Program-made: the position numbers and the translations under genes | Virus record (IMG/VR): IMGVR_UViG_3300042558_004148 | Span: 271,416-335,415 of that record | Direction: 5' to 3' (one strand) | DNA: 64,000 nucleotides | Source of the DNA: a virus | Notes under the pieces: generated by a model | What the model saw: the letters and a program-made list of their open reading frames with translations, nothing else | Databases searched by the model: none | What the model was told of the DNA's origin: nothing | Part shown: piece after piece, positions 31,327 to 39,162 of the stretch | Layout: each line of letters opens with the position of its first letter | How positions within the stretch are numbered: position 1 is the first letter of the stretch

Positions 31327-31357
31327 AAAGAGACTGAGATATTCAGTCTCTTTTTTT
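31327..31357 (+). terminator. Terminator
   Basis: AAGAGACTGA/TCAGTCTCTT hairpin with seven T; its following 45 bases, GTGGACCAAGAATTCCTAAA onward, are repeated after the terminator at 34570. Half-site AAACACCGTCGACC at 31389. Confidence 0.85.
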
Positions 31358-31419
31358 GTGGACCAAGAATTCCTAAAGCTACTACACTAAACACCGTCGA
31401 CCAAATACTTAGCATATTA

Positions 31420-31451
31420 TTTTTTTATCCCGAAGTATTATCTTATATTTG
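31420..31451 (+). promoter_or_regulatory. T-run/ATC promoter
   Basis: T7-ATCCCGA with -7 box TTATATTTG, 21 bases before ATG 31473. Confidence 0.75.
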
Positions 31452-31472
31452 TCATATCAAAATTCATTAGAG

Positions 31473-31733
31473 ATGTCAAAGAAAGTATTAATAGTTGGAG
31501 GAGACAAATCAATATCACCTTTACTCTTACAAAAGATGAGGGAAGAACACGGCGGTGATATTGTGTTGTATACACCAGAGGAAGCTTTGGAACAAGGATT
31601 AACAATGAATGACTTTGATAACCTCCCAACCATGACAATAACAGCACCCGAGGTGTTTTCACCTAGTCTTCATGGAAATTATCCAACGGGAAGAGAGAGT
31701 AGAAGAGCAAGAAGAAAAGCTCAAAGAAAGTAA
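31473..31733 (+). CDS. Small protein, MSKKVLIVGGDKS type, 86 aa
   Basis: N-terminal strand-loop VLIVGGDKS could be a nucleotide-binding-like turn, but the chain is too short for a Rossmann domain. Arg-rich tail (GRESRRARRKAQRK). Known to me only as a small phage family of unknown function. Confidence 0.7.
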   Translation: MSKKVLIVGGDKSISPLLLQKMREEHGGDIVLYTPEEALEQGLTMNDFDNLPTMTITAPEVFSPSLHGNYPTGRESRRARRKAQRK

Positions 31734-31744
31734 TCATCACATTA

Positions 31745-31777
31745 TTTTTTTATCCCGATACATTGTCTTATATTTGC
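31745..31777 (+). promoter_or_regulatory. T-run/ATC promoter of the first RNA cluster
   Basis: T7-ATCCCGA with -7 box TTATATTTGC; predicted start about 15 bases before the first tRNA-like RNA. Confidence 0.7.
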
Positions 31778-31798
31778 AACATAATAATTAAATAAAAA

Positions 31799-32006
31799 CG
31801 GCTAGTAACAGCATAGTCAAAATAAACGATTATAACTGAAAGGTTATCTGAACAGGTCGTTGGAGTAATCTATTAAGTATTTTGATATTATGTAGGTGTT
31901 AGATGGATATAGTAAAAAAGTATATGGACGAAATGTGTTGTTCAGACATGATAAGAAAATATGCAAGTATGAAATATCGTTGTGGGTTCGATTCCTTCCT
32001 AGCTGG
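31799..32006 (+). ncRNA. Enlarged tRNA-like RNA, about 207 nt
   Basis: Ends pair as a 7-bp acceptor stem (CGGCTAG with CTAGCTG, one G-T) and the 3' part has a T arm with TTCGATT loop. Between them lie about 170 bases with no normal D or anticodon arm. It is first after the cluster promoter. Could be a tRNA with a large insertion or a separate tRNA-like RNA. Confidence 0.5.
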
Positions 32007-32061
32007 CTAAATTAACGAGGTATCATAAGAGTCGCAAGTACTGGATAGATGAAGTTAAGTT

Positions 32062-32135
32062 TGTTGTGTAGCTCATTGGTAGAGCGGGTCCGTAATAGGA
32101 GTTGCCGTAAGCAGGTTCGATTCCTGTCACAACAT
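32062..32135 (+). ncRNA. tRNA-like RNA with poor anticodon arm
   Basis: Normal size (74 nt). Perfect acceptor stem (TGTTGTG/CACAACA), good D arm (GCTCATTGGTAGAGC) and T arm (GCAGG-TTCGATT-CCTGT), but the middle forms only about three pairs around GTAATA, so no anticodon can be assigned. Confidence 0.55.
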
Positions 32136-32239
32136 CGATTGCTGACATAACAATGCAGAGTAGAGGTTATTAACAGATTAATGCTGGGTTATTAAATTAG
32201 CTTTAACAATTGTTTGACAACTTGGAAAGACAAGTAAAT

Positions 32240-32337
32240 AGTCAGGTGGCGGAATGGTAGAGCGCTGGTCAGTGGGTTTAAACACCTAACGGTAAAAATG
32301 GGTACCAGATATGCAGGTTCGAGTCCTGTCCTGACTA
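32240..32337 (+). ncRNA. tRNA-like RNA with 34-nt anticodon loop
   Basis: Acceptor AGTCAGG/CCTGACT, D arm and T arm (GCAGG-TTCGAGT-CCTGT) are canonical. The anticodon-stem arms CTGGT and ACCAG are perfect but enclose 34 bases instead of 7. Either an intron-like insertion of about 27 bases or a non-decoding RNA. Confidence 0.6.
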
Positions 32338-32340
32338 CTA

Positions 32341-32466
32341 AAGCCACCTCAGAGAGGAGCAAGGTTAATGTACTGAGCGTCTTCCTAGTATGATTAACCC
32401 GCAATGGTGGTCCGCAAGACCTTTAACCCCAAGAGTAAAAGGACGTGAGGGGTTGGGTGGCTTTTT
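32341..32466 (+). ncRNA. Structured RNA closed by a long-range stem, with T-run
   Basis: AAGCCACC pairs with GGTGGCTT and is followed by T-run, like a terminator with a 110-base loop. Inside are hairpins AAGGTTAAT/ATTAACC and CCCC/GGGG. Directly behind the tRNA-like RNAs; no ORF. Similar long-stem RNAs occur at 55762 and 62879. Confidence 0.55.
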
Positions 32467-32485
32467 AAAAATAATTATCAGATTA

Positions 32486-32518
32486 TTTTTTTATCCGAGT
32501 AGTTAGTCATATATTTGC
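32486..32518 (+). promoter_or_regulatory. T-run/ATC promoter
   Basis: T7-ATCCGAG with -7 box ATATATTTGC, 26 bases before ATG 32544. Confidence 0.75.
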
Positions 32519-32543
32519 AATGTAATAATCAAACAAACATAGT

Positions 32544-32789
32544 ATGGGACAAATACCAACAGCAGCAGAGTTTGCATGGAACCAAGAAGATGATTTTAAA
32601 GAAACATTAGCTGAAGCAAATTATCAGAATGTTTATGCAATGATGATTGAATTTGCTAAACTCCATGTGGAAGCTGCATTGAAAGCAGCAGCATCAGATG
32701 CTCACACAAAGGACGTTCCTTACACAGATGATGTAGAGGTTGACAAGGAATCAATCCTTACCGCTTACCCATTAGAAAATATTAATTAA
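32544..32789 (+). CDS. Small acidic helical protein, 81 aa
   Basis: Ala/Glu-rich helices, ends SILTAYPLENIN. A family common in phages of Bacteroidota by its opening MGQIPTAAEF; role unknown. Confidence 0.7.
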   Translation: MGQIPTAAEFAWNQEDDFKETLAEANYQNVYAMMIEFAKLHVEAALKAAASDAHTKDVPYTDDVEVDKESILTAYPLENIN

Positions 32790-32802
32790 CCAATCACCAA
32801 TC

Positions 32803-33033
32803 ATGGAATCAGGAATCAAAGAAATATTAGATAGACTATCAACGGACGAGTTACAAAAACTTTCATTAGTTTTAAGTGGCATGGAAATTCAAAGCAAAAG
32901 AATGTATAGTGAGGAAGAGGTTGAGTTGATTGCTAACGAAATGGTAAATTGGGCTATCGATAACATAGGTAATCCATTTCCGCAAAGTGGCAAAAAGTTT
33001 GATGAGGTGATTGCAAAATACAAAAAGCAATAA
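32803..33033 (+). CDS. Small helical protein, 76 aa
   Basis: Acidic helices then a basic tail (FDEVIAKYKKQ). Two bases before the next ATG. Unknown role. Confidence 0.65.
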   Translation: MESGIKEILDRLSTDELQKLSLVLSGMEIQSKRMYSEEEVELIANEMVNWAIDNIGNPFPQSGKKFDEVIAKYKKQ

Positions 33034-33035
33034 GT

Positions 33036-33302
33036 ATGAAAACAGCATTACAAGATTTAAGAGAGGACCTTCAACTATCTATTGACTCCTCAAACGAGGC
33101 TCTAAATGAAATCGAAGACGTTAAGGTAAGATTAGCCTGTCAGGAGATGGTTAAGCTAACTCTTGAAAACGTTATCAAAAGAATCGATGAGGAACTTTTG
33201 GAAACTGAAAAGAACCAACTTGTCGAGGCTTATGACCAAGCTGAGGGTAAGGTGATAGGCGGAGGTGAACAATACTACAACAGGACATATTTAGGTAAAT
33301 AA
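33036..33302 (+). CDS. Small coiled-coil protein, 88 aa
   Basis: Long charged helix (about 1-70) with heptad-like pattern, then a Gly/Tyr-rich end. Unknown role. Confidence 0.65.
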   Translation: MKTALQDLREDLQLSIDSSNEALNEIEDVKVRLACQEMVKLTLENVIKRIDEELLETEKNQLVEAYDQAEGKVIGGGEQYYNRTYLGK

Positions 33303-33304
33303 GA

Positions 33305-33406
33305 ATGGGAAAATTCACAAAATCAGAAAACTTCATCTTTGGGGTACTGGTAGGCTTAGCCTTTTCGGCAACGGTGATTACATTGGTAAACATTTTTAAA
33401 AACTAA
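33305..33406 (+). CDS. Membrane microprotein, 33 aa
   Basis: Two bases after the previous stop. One hydrophobic helix, FIFGVLVGLAFSATVITLV. Unknown role. Confidence 0.6.
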   Translation: MGKFTKSENFIFGVLVGLAFSATVITLVNIFKN

Positions 33407-33409
33407 CAC

Positions 33410-33556
33410 ATGGAAGTATTCTGGGCATTGGGCGGATTAGCATTAGTCATCTTAGCAATGGGATTGCTATTCAACGGTTTTCCTGACATCAACATACATA
33501 GGCATTATGGAGGAGAAAAGAGTAAGAAGAGTAAAGAAGGAAGAAAAGATAAGTAG
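33410..33556 (+). CDS. Membrane microprotein with basic tail, 48 aa
   Basis: Hydrophobic helix (residues 4-22), then NINIHRHYGGEKSKKSKEGR. The tail overlaps the next gene by 50 bases in another frame, which is unusual here. Confidence 0.55.
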   Translation: MEVFWALGGLALVILAMGLLFNGFPDINIHRHYGGEKSKKSKEGRKDK

Positions 33557-33749
33557 TCTTCTTTGGTGGGGTTACCGACACGTCAACGGTATTTACCATG
33601 TGAAGAGATTCTTCGATGACAAAGACATCAAGGAAGCTAATGAGAGTGATTTCTGTTATGCTGTTGTTGGACCATTCGAAGCTCGAGACCGAAATGAAGC
33701 TCTGGTAATAACCGAGGGCAGAATCAAAAAAAGATTGGGCATTGTATAA
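33507..33749 (+). CDS. Small basic protein, 80 aa
   Basis: MEEKRVRRVKKEEKISSLLW opening; last base overlaps the next ATG. Unknown role. Confidence 0.65.
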   Translation: MEEKRVRRVKKEEKISSLLWWGYRHVNGIYHVKRFFDDKDIKEANESDFCYAVVGPFEARDRNEALVITEGRIKKRLGIV

Positions 33750-34003
33750 TGAATGAGATAGTTATCAAGAACGGAGACATTTGGGATATAGGGCAAACCG
33801 TCAACGGTGTTTCCCGCTTCGTCTTCATTGACAATATCTGGTACTACTATGGGAAATGGACATCACATGAACTTCGGGATCATCTCAATGAATACCAATA
33901 TGGACATGGTGCTTTAACCGAGGCCATCATGGATGATGCAAGACTGGGATTTGATGAATGTAAATGTATGGGTAACTTTCTTGATTTAGTTGTTGTGAAA
34001 TAA
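33749..34003 (+). CDS. Small hypothetical protein, 84 aa
   Basis: Start overlaps the previous stop (ATGA). The coding DNA includes ACCGTCAACGGTGTTTCCC, matching the intergenic palindrome family although it is translated (TVNGVS). Unknown role. Confidence 0.7.
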   Translation: MNEIVIKNGDIWDIGQTVNGVSRFVFIDNIWYYYGKWTSHELRDHLNEYQYGHGALTEAIMDDARLGFDECKCMGNFLDLVVVK

Positions 34004-34032
34004 TAATTATTTAAAAATTTCCGGCCCAAATA

Positions 34033-34065
34033 TTTTTTTATCTAGTTAGGTTGTCTTATATTAGC
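34033..34065 (+). promoter_or_regulatory. T-run/ATC promoter, weak -7 box
   Basis: T7-ATCTAGT with TTATATTAGC, one base off consensus. Confidence 0.65.
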
Positions 34066-34091
34066 TAAGTAATCAAACAAACAAAATCATT

Positions 34092-34367
34092 ATGAAAAGC
34101 ATTAAAAGAACATCAATCGTATTACTAGTAGCCATAGTAATATTCTTATTACCTTTATCACCTCTATTCTTTATAGAGCCAGTACATGTAGGTAAGGATC
34201 CAAACATCTATTCAGCATTTGGTGATGGCTATCAAAAGTTTCTTCTTGCCTTCGCAGGTCTTATATGGGCAACCATAGTACAAGGATTAACTAAGGCTTT
34301 CCTAAAAGGCGTGATAGTAGAGGAAGAAGAAGACGATAACGATCTAAGTGATTTATTAAAACCATAA
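34092..34367 (+). CDS. Two-helix membrane protein, 91 aa
   Basis: Helices about 8-28 and 51-68, with a strongly acidic cytosolic end (EEEEDDNDLSDLL). Unknown role. Confidence 0.7.
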   Translation: MKSIKRTSIVLLVAIVIFLLPLSPLFFIEPVHVGKDPNIYSAFGDGYQKFLLAFAGLIWATIVQGLTKAFLKGVIVEEEEDDNDLSDLLKP

Positions 34368-34370
34368 ACC

Positions 34371-34565
34371 ATGAACAGAGAACGCTCAGTTAATAAATAC
34401 CCTGATGGATACATTCCTAAGATCAAGTATTGGATCTCTAAGATGGATGAAGAGGTTGCTAAGGAAACCCCCTCGATACACCAACTGGAATCAATCCAAG
34501 AAAAGCTAAGGTACTTCATTGGAAGACAAAAGGAAATAGATCCTGAGTATCAACCCATACAATAG
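34371..34565 (+). CDS. Small helical protein, 64 aa
   Basis: MNRERSVNKYPDGYIPKIKY opening. Its coding string GAACGCTCAGTTA recurs at 35002 in the gene-free stretch downstream. Unknown role. Confidence 0.65.
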   Translation: MNRERSVNKYPDGYIPKIKYWISKMDEEVAKETPSIHQLESIQEKLRYFIGRQKEIDPEYQPIQ

Positions 34566-34569
34566 AACA

Positions 34570-34592
34570 AAAGAGACTTCGGTCTCTTTTTT
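34570..34592 (+). terminator. Terminator
   Basis: AAGAGAC-TTCG-GTCTCTT hairpin, seven T and GTGGACC tail. Confidence 0.9.
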
Positions 34593-34627
34593 TGTGGACC
34601 AAGAATTCCTAAAGCTACTCTACTAAA

Positions 34628-34644
34628 CACCGTTGGCAACGGTG
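34628..34644. repeat. CACCGT/ACGGTG palindrome, copy 8
   Basis: CACCGTTGGCAACGGTG; preceded by the same 40 bases as the half-site at 31389. Confidence 0.8.
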
Positions 34645-34898
34645 GTGGGATTATGTCAGCATTAAAATAAGCATGTTGGGTTAAGATGCCAACGGTGATC
34701 CTGGTATGCTTAATCCCAAATGGAGAAACATGCATCTTTCCCAACCCACGGTGTAATCCAGCTAATCCAAGGCAAACCCAACTTATCCACTATTTCCCAA
34801 CCCACGGTGTAATCTCCAATCTACATCCAATTTCCAATATCTGCATGCTTCTTGGAATCCGAGGTGGAAACCCCTTAGCCTCGTATAATTTTTGGATT

Positions 34899-34942
34899 GA
34901 GCTTTTTACACCCCCCTTGGGTATATTGGAGGGGGGTAAAAA
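34899..34942. repeat. Large palindrome with C6/G6 arms
   Basis: TTTTTACACCCCCC and GGGGGGTAAAAA arms around TTGGGTATATTGGA: a very stable hairpin without a gene in front of it. Confidence 0.75.
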
Positions 34943-34969
34943 CAGGGTCCTTTTTAGGGGGCTATGAAC

Positions 34970-35105
34970 CCCCCTCGTATATAGGCAACCTATTTGGGCC
35001 CAGAACGCTCAGTTAGGGGACCCTTATTTTGGTGAGGGGGCTAAAAGGCTAATTTAGGGGACCCTTATAGGGGATCTAAGTTGAGGGGCCTCGTATATAG
35101 GCATA
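34970..35105. repeat. G-rich direct repeats
   Basis: CCTCGTATATAGGCA occurs twice (about 34973 and 35088) and TTAGGGGACCCTTAT twice (about 35015 and 35055). Confidence 0.7.
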
Positions 35106-35164
35106 TGCACCGGGGTGGAAACGCTTAGCAAAATATTGACAATACACTTTGCATATTATGGTTG

Positions 35165-35282
35165 GAACAATAAGTCATAATAGATAAGTCATAATGTATA
35201 GGTAATAAGTCATAAGTCATAATACATAATGGATAAGTCATAATGGATAAGTCATAATGTATAGGTAATAAGACATAACAAT
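35165..35282. repeat. Iteron-like AT-rich repeats
   Basis: GATAAGTCATAATG and shortened forms (ATAAGTCATAAT, GTATAGGTAATAAG) occur about seven times, some back to back. Confidence 0.75.
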
Positions 35283-35390
35283 CAAAGACATGTCAAAGAC
35301 TATCCAAGTACTCTTCCGTCTCTAACACAACATCGAAACATTAGTCATACTATCCACTACAAACTTAGATAATTAAATAAAACAGAAATC

Positions 35391-35780
35391 ATGATGGATA
35401 GTTCAAATTCAGCTTCAGCCTCTTTTATGTCAGATGATGATCTAAAGGACATGGGTATCACAAGAGCCCTATGGGATCTTTGGTATGCAGCAATGAGTGC
35501 TTTATATGCAGTGGGTCTTCAACAGTATCCCACAGAGACAGCACAGATAGAAAACAATATTAACATCGGTGACATAGAGATCTCAGCCAACTTCGTTAAT
35601 GGAGGATGGATAGAGGTGTCAGTTGCTCAGGCATCTATTGATCACCTATCTATGAGACACAGAGGAAACATGGAGCTTCTAATTGGCATCGTGTTCGCTA
35701 TGGTTCAGGATCTAAGATCAGCATCAGAGAACAACGACAATGACACTGAGACGCCTACCGAGTCTGGATCACCAGAGTAA
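35391..35780 (+). CDS. Hypothetical acidic protein, 129 aa
   Basis: ATG 35391 or 35394. Ser-rich start, helical middle (LWDLWYAAMSALYAVGLQQY), acidic Thr/Glu tail. No tag, no domain recognised. Confidence 0.65.
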   Translation: MMDSSNSASASFMSDDDLKDMGITRALWDLWYAAMSALYAVGLQQYPTETAQIENNINIGDIEISANFVNGGWIEVSVAQASIDHLSMRHRGNMELLIGIVFAMVQDLRSASENNDNDTETPTESGSPE

Positions 35781-35934
35781 GTACAGCACTACTACAACAC
35801 CACAACCAAGCTCAGATACATTGAGAGACGGGATGATCAGATGATGTTCCGTCACTCAGTTATCTGTTACACTTAGCATCAAAGCCAGTCCAAGTCCTTT
35901 ATAAGGGGCTATATAAAAAACTCCTTATATTACC

Positions 35935-36351
35935 ATGATCAAGACAAAGACATTTTCGTTACTAGCATTCAACAGATTTGAATTCGGTACACAACCCATA
36001 TCACAATTCGTGATCTTCGAACACAAGTCACTATTCTCCATCATCATCTTCTACTTCCATAAGTCAGATGGAGCACAGGACAGATTTCACACTCATGCAT
36101 TCAATGCCATCTCATTTAAGTTGTGGGGTTCCTACACTGAGCACATCTTAGACAACGAGGAGACTGGTGAATGGCATGCTTCTGAGAGGACTTCGTTTAT
36201 CAAAAGATTTCCAAGAGACTCCTACCATCGTATAGCTAGTAGTAAGGGCTGTTGTACTGTACTCTTCTCTGGTTCATGGAGGAAAACATGGAAGGAGTAT
36301 ATTAATGGTCGTATACAGCATTATAACTGGGGCAGAGACGAAGAGGTCTAA
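35935..36351 (+). CDS. Cupin-like protein, 138 aa
   Basis: FHTHAFNAISFKLWGSYTEH fits the metal-binding strand pair of a small cupin (HxH), with SYHRIASSKGCCTVLFSG as the second conserved motif and YNWGRDEE at the end. Small phage cupins may bind metal and modify small molecules or peptides; substrate unknown. GC-richer than neighbours. Confidence 0.65.
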   Translation: MIKTKTFSLLAFNRFEFGTQPISQFVIFEHKSLFSIIIFYFHKSDGAQDRFHTHAFNAISFKLWGSYTEHILDNEETGEWHASERTSFIKRFPRDSYHRIASSKGCCTVLFSGSWRKTWKEYINGRIQHYNWGRDEEV

Positions 36352-36585
36352 TACTACTCTTACTCTACTACTCTATAGGTACTCTATCTACTCTGGTGGC
36401 CGGCCCTCTTTGAAATCCGTACATAAACCCCCAACATGATTCGGGCTCGGCCCACTGGGGGACCAGTGAAATAAAAGACCCCGGGGGATGCAGACCCAAA
36501 ACTGAGGGGGCCCAACCCGCGCTTTAGCCTTGGTGGAATGAAGAAAGCAAGGAGGCAGAGAGAGTTATAAACAACATCAACAGAG
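36352..36585. other. Non-coding stretch with TACTCT repeats and a GC-rich block
   Basis: TACTCT repeats at 36354-36401, then about 130 bases of GC-rich sequence unlike the surroundings (GGCCGGCC, CCCCGGGGG). No credible gene or promoter until the late-type box. Confidence 0.5.
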
Positions 36586-36595
36586 TGATATATAG
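36586..36595 (+). promoter_or_regulatory. Late-type box abutting a start codon
   Basis: TGATATATAG, three bases, then ATG 36599, as at 5882 and 6943. Confidence 0.5.
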
Positions 36596-36598
36596 TGC

Positions 36599-36763
36599 AT
36601 GATATTAACATACACCCAATACATAACGGAGAAAGCCAAAAGAGACAGCAATCCATGCTGGCCTGGTTACACACAACTTGGCACCAAAATCAAGAACGGC
36701 AAGACCGTGCCCAATTGTGTTGATGTTGATGACAAGAAAACACAGAACCAAAAACAGAAATAG
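36599..36763 (+). CDS. Small NPCWPGYTQLG peptide, 54 aa
   Basis: Central NPCWPGYTQLGTKIKNGKTV followed by PNCV. I recognise this CWxGY...G.K...GK.VPNC module as a piece that recurs in phage structural proteins, often fused to other domains. Here it stands alone behind a late-type box. Function unknown. Confidence 0.65.
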   Translation: MILTYTQYITEKAKRDSNPCWPGYTQLGTKIKNGKTVPNCVDVDDKKTQNQKQK

Positions 36764-36769
36764 GATATT

Positions 36770-37012
36770 ATGAAATACATTACACCATTTGACGCGGACA
36801 CCAACTTTGATAACCGTCTGGATGAATCATCACAGAAGATGATGCCGATCGCTAGATACTATAAGAAAGCAGGAGCTAAGATTCAAAAAGTTTCCAAAGA
36901 GATTGATGAGCTTATTAACGATGCTAAATTTAAAAACGTTGAGGACAAATACAGATTGCTTGATCTAATCACGAATTTGGTTGATGTGCATTTAGAAGAG
37001 GTTAAAAAATAA
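36770..37012 (+). CDS. Small protein with tag-like start, 80 aa
   Basis: MKYITPFDADTNFDNRLDES resembles the tag loosely (MKYIxxFD). Helical, charged. Start six bases after the previous gene. Confidence 0.6.
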   Translation: MKYITPFDADTNFDNRLDESSQKMMPIARYYKKAGAKIQKVSKEIDELINDAKFKNVEDKYRLLDLITNLVDVHLEEVKK

Positions 37013-37023
37013 TAGGGATCACG

Positions 37024-37623
37024 ATGAAAAACCTAGCACCATATAATCTATTCGAAGATGACAAGCCACCAGTTAAGAGTGAAAGAAAGCTTCTTGGATT
37101 TGCACTAAGTACTATTGCTAGCTATGATCAGGGTGATGCTATTTCATCATATCTTGTTGTTGGAAGCGCATACACATTTCAGGAATTTGCATTTCAAGTT
37201 CTAGAGGATCTACATGGGATGGAACCAGAGGACATCAGTGATGCAATAAAGGACATTGAAGATGTTGATGATGAGGTTTATAATACAGCTGAACCTTCTA
37301 GCTACGAATCAATGTTCTGGCATGGACTTGAACCAGTTTCAAATGAGGCATTCTATGACTCAATAAGTTTGACAAATCCTGTAATGGCATCACAGCTGCT
37401 TAGAAAGTACTTCAGTAATGCTGATGTGATAATGTCAAGAGACCGAAATGGTAACAATAATGACAACACTTACATAATCAAATCTATTAAAAATTCACCC
37501 GAGCTTCTATTTAGATATGAAAATGATGGTGCAAGATACAATGATATAATATCAAATCTTGGATTTACTGAGGATCAAATTAGATCACTCAAAAGTTATT
37601 CGCAAATTAAAAATCAATTATAA
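37024..37623 (+). CDS. Tagged protein, 199 aa
   Basis: MKNLAPYNLFEDDKPP: tag with LFE. Remainder acidic and helical. Its stop overlaps the next start (TAATG). Unknown role. Confidence 0.7.
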   Translation: MKNLAPYNLFEDDKPPVKSERKLLGFALSTIASYDQGDAISSYLVVGSAYTFQEFAFQVLEDLHGMEPEDISDAIKDIEDVDDEVYNTAEPSSYESMFWHGLEPVSNEAFYDSISLTNPVMASQLLRKYFSNADVIMSRDRNGNNNDNTYIIKSIKNSPELLFRYENDGARYNDIISNLGFTEDQIRSLKSYSQIKNQL

Positions 37624-38270
37624 TGGATAAGATAAAGAGCTATTCAGAATTTAACTCTGAATTAAATGAGGCAGATCTTGGTATATTTAAAACCATGCCT
37701 GTTTTTGCTAGAGCAATAGCAAACCCATTCTCGCTAAGTATAGCACCACAGATCGTTACGATGATGGATGGTGACATAAACGACGAAGCTTCAATAATGG
37801 AGCCTTATAAAAAGATCTTTCAAAAAGCATGCATCAAGTTTGGAGGGGGTAAACCAGGAAATGTTGGTAAAACATGTAACAAAGATCTCACACTACAAGC
37901 ACTTGCTGAATTTTATTTCGATCCTGCTAAAGGTAAAATGGATCCTAAAGCTATATCTAAATGGCTGGATGAAACTACAAAAGATCACGATCCTTCGGCA
38001 GAAGGTGAATGGGAAGTTACTGCTGCTGATATGGATGAGATCGTTATGAAGTTTGTAGATCTTCTTAAAAGAACAGGTGTTACACCAGGTGGTATTAAAA
38101 AGACAGGGACATATCTTCTAAATATTGGTCTTCCTATGATGAAGAGATTCTATAAGCCGGAGGACATAGAGAAAATGAAGATGATAACAAGCGGACAGTT
38201 AATAGATGCTGCTAAAGCTAAAGAACTTCTTGCTGGTGGAGCAAAAGGGGGAGAATTATCTCTGGATTAA
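37623..38270 (+). CDS. Tagged protein, 215 aa
   Basis: MDKIKSYSEFNSELNEADLG: extended tag with possible site after LNE. Mature part mixes helices with a Cys pair (KACIKFGGG, KTCNKDL) and a Gly-rich end. No family recognised. Confidence 0.7.
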   Translation: MDKIKSYSEFNSELNEADLGIFKTMPVFARAIANPFSLSIAPQIVTMMDGDINDEASIMEPYKKIFQKACIKFGGGKPGNVGKTCNKDLTLQALAEFYFDPAKGKMDPKAISKWLDETTKDHDPSAEGEWEVTAADMDEIVMKFVDLLKRTGVTPGGIKKTGTYLLNIGLPMMKRFYKPEDIEKMKMITSGQLIDAAKAKELLAGGAKGGELSLD

Positions 38271-38280
38271 GAATATATAG
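38271..38280 (+). promoter_or_regulatory. Late-type box GAATATATAG
   Basis: 21 bases before ATG 38302, directly behind the previous stop. Confidence 0.5.
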
Positions 38281-38301
38281 ATTATAAAAATATAAAAAAA
38301 T

Positions 38302-39162
38302 ATGAACAATAAACACATTAAATTATTCGAAGCTTATGTCTCTGAAACTAGCGACATTATAAATGAAGCTTATGATGATATGATGGCTAACCATGCTGAT
38401 GGTGATTTTAATATCGATGAAGACACTATGACTTATGACTTATCAGAAGATGACGAGGATATGGATTGGCTGGATGACGAAGAATTAGGAAGTGGAGAAA
38501 AAGCAGCACTTGCTAGGGATTTTCAAATTCTAACTAAACCACAATTAGCAGCACTTTACCTAAGGGCATTAGGAAAAGCTCAGGAAAATGATCCAGGTAA
38601 ATATTTGGTAATGGTTGATGGTATCGATCAGTTCGGTGAATATGATGATGACAGCAGAGCATTTAAAGTTAGTACTGCAGCTCTTGGTGATGCCATTGGA
38701 CTTGATTCAATCAGAACAGTTGGACGTACAGTTAACAAATTTGTTAATCTAATTAATGGTACTGGTGAAACTTCTTCTGAGACAATCTACCCTAAATTAC
38801 TTAGAGCATACGAATTTTTCCAAAATAAACCGGTTTCTCAAGTAGCTAATTTGGCATCTGAAGCAGTTCAGGATCCTACAGTTTCTACTAAACACAGAGA
38901 GGAAGCTATTGCAGCAGGACCTAGAGCAGCAGCTCAAAGAGCAGCTCAAAAGAAAATGCAATTGGAAGTTGGATCTAAAGTTTTTGCTCTTATTAATTCA
39001 CTAAGAAGAAACGAAATCTTCAGAGACATCACTAAAGCTCATAGAGCGGCAGTTAATAAGATGGCAGCTGAAACTGGATTAACAGCAGAGAGAATTAATC
39101 TTGCTTATAGAACATTCTTAACAGATAAAGGAATTATGTCAGGTGCTAATTACGCTATGTAA
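38302..39162 (+). CDS. Tagged protein, 286 aa
   Basis: MNNKHIKLFEAYVSETSDII: the tag preceded by two extra residues. Residues about 30-60 are highly acidic (DLSEDDEDMDWLDDEE), the rest helical and Ala-rich with a helix-turn-helix-like end (ETGLTAERINLAYRTFL). Possible scaffold or internal head protein; inferred. Confidence 0.7.
   Translation: MNNKHIKLFEAYVSETSDIINEAYDDMMANHADGDFNIDEDTMTYDLSEDDEDMDWLDDEELGSGEKAALARDFQILTKPQLAALYLRALGKAQENDPGKYLVMVDGIDQFGEYDDDSRAFKVSTAALGDAIGLDSIRTVGRTVNKFVNLINGTGETSSETIYPKLLRAYEFFQNKPVSQVANLASEAVQDPTVSTKHREEAIAAGPRAAAQRAAQKKMQLEVGSKVFALINSLRRNEIFRDITKAHRAAVNKMAAETGLTAERINLAYRTFLTDKGIMSGANYAM

Larger units (their letters stand above)
34645..35390. other. Gene-free stretch rich in repeats, candidate origin or cis-acting region
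   Basis: No credible ORF. In order: three ACGGTG-containing half-sites (CAACGGTGATCC, then CAACCCACGGTGTAATC twice), a very long C6/G6 hairpin, G-rich repeats, then AT-rich iteron-like repeats. GC skew changes sharply within 300 bases. No promoter of either class is clear. Confidence 0.55.

Noticed and set aside
32192-32404. Minus-strand frame across the tRNA-like RNA at 32240
   Set aside because: Reads VVRTGLEPAYLVPIF, a typical antisense tRNA product.
34686-34967. Frame in the repeat-rich gene-free stretch
   Set aside because: Runs through repeated ACGGTG half-sites and the C6/G6 palindrome; no start context.
36384-36674. Minus-strand frame in the GC-rich block
   Set aside because: Overlaps the plus-strand NPCWPGY gene and late-type box; composition shows no coding pattern.
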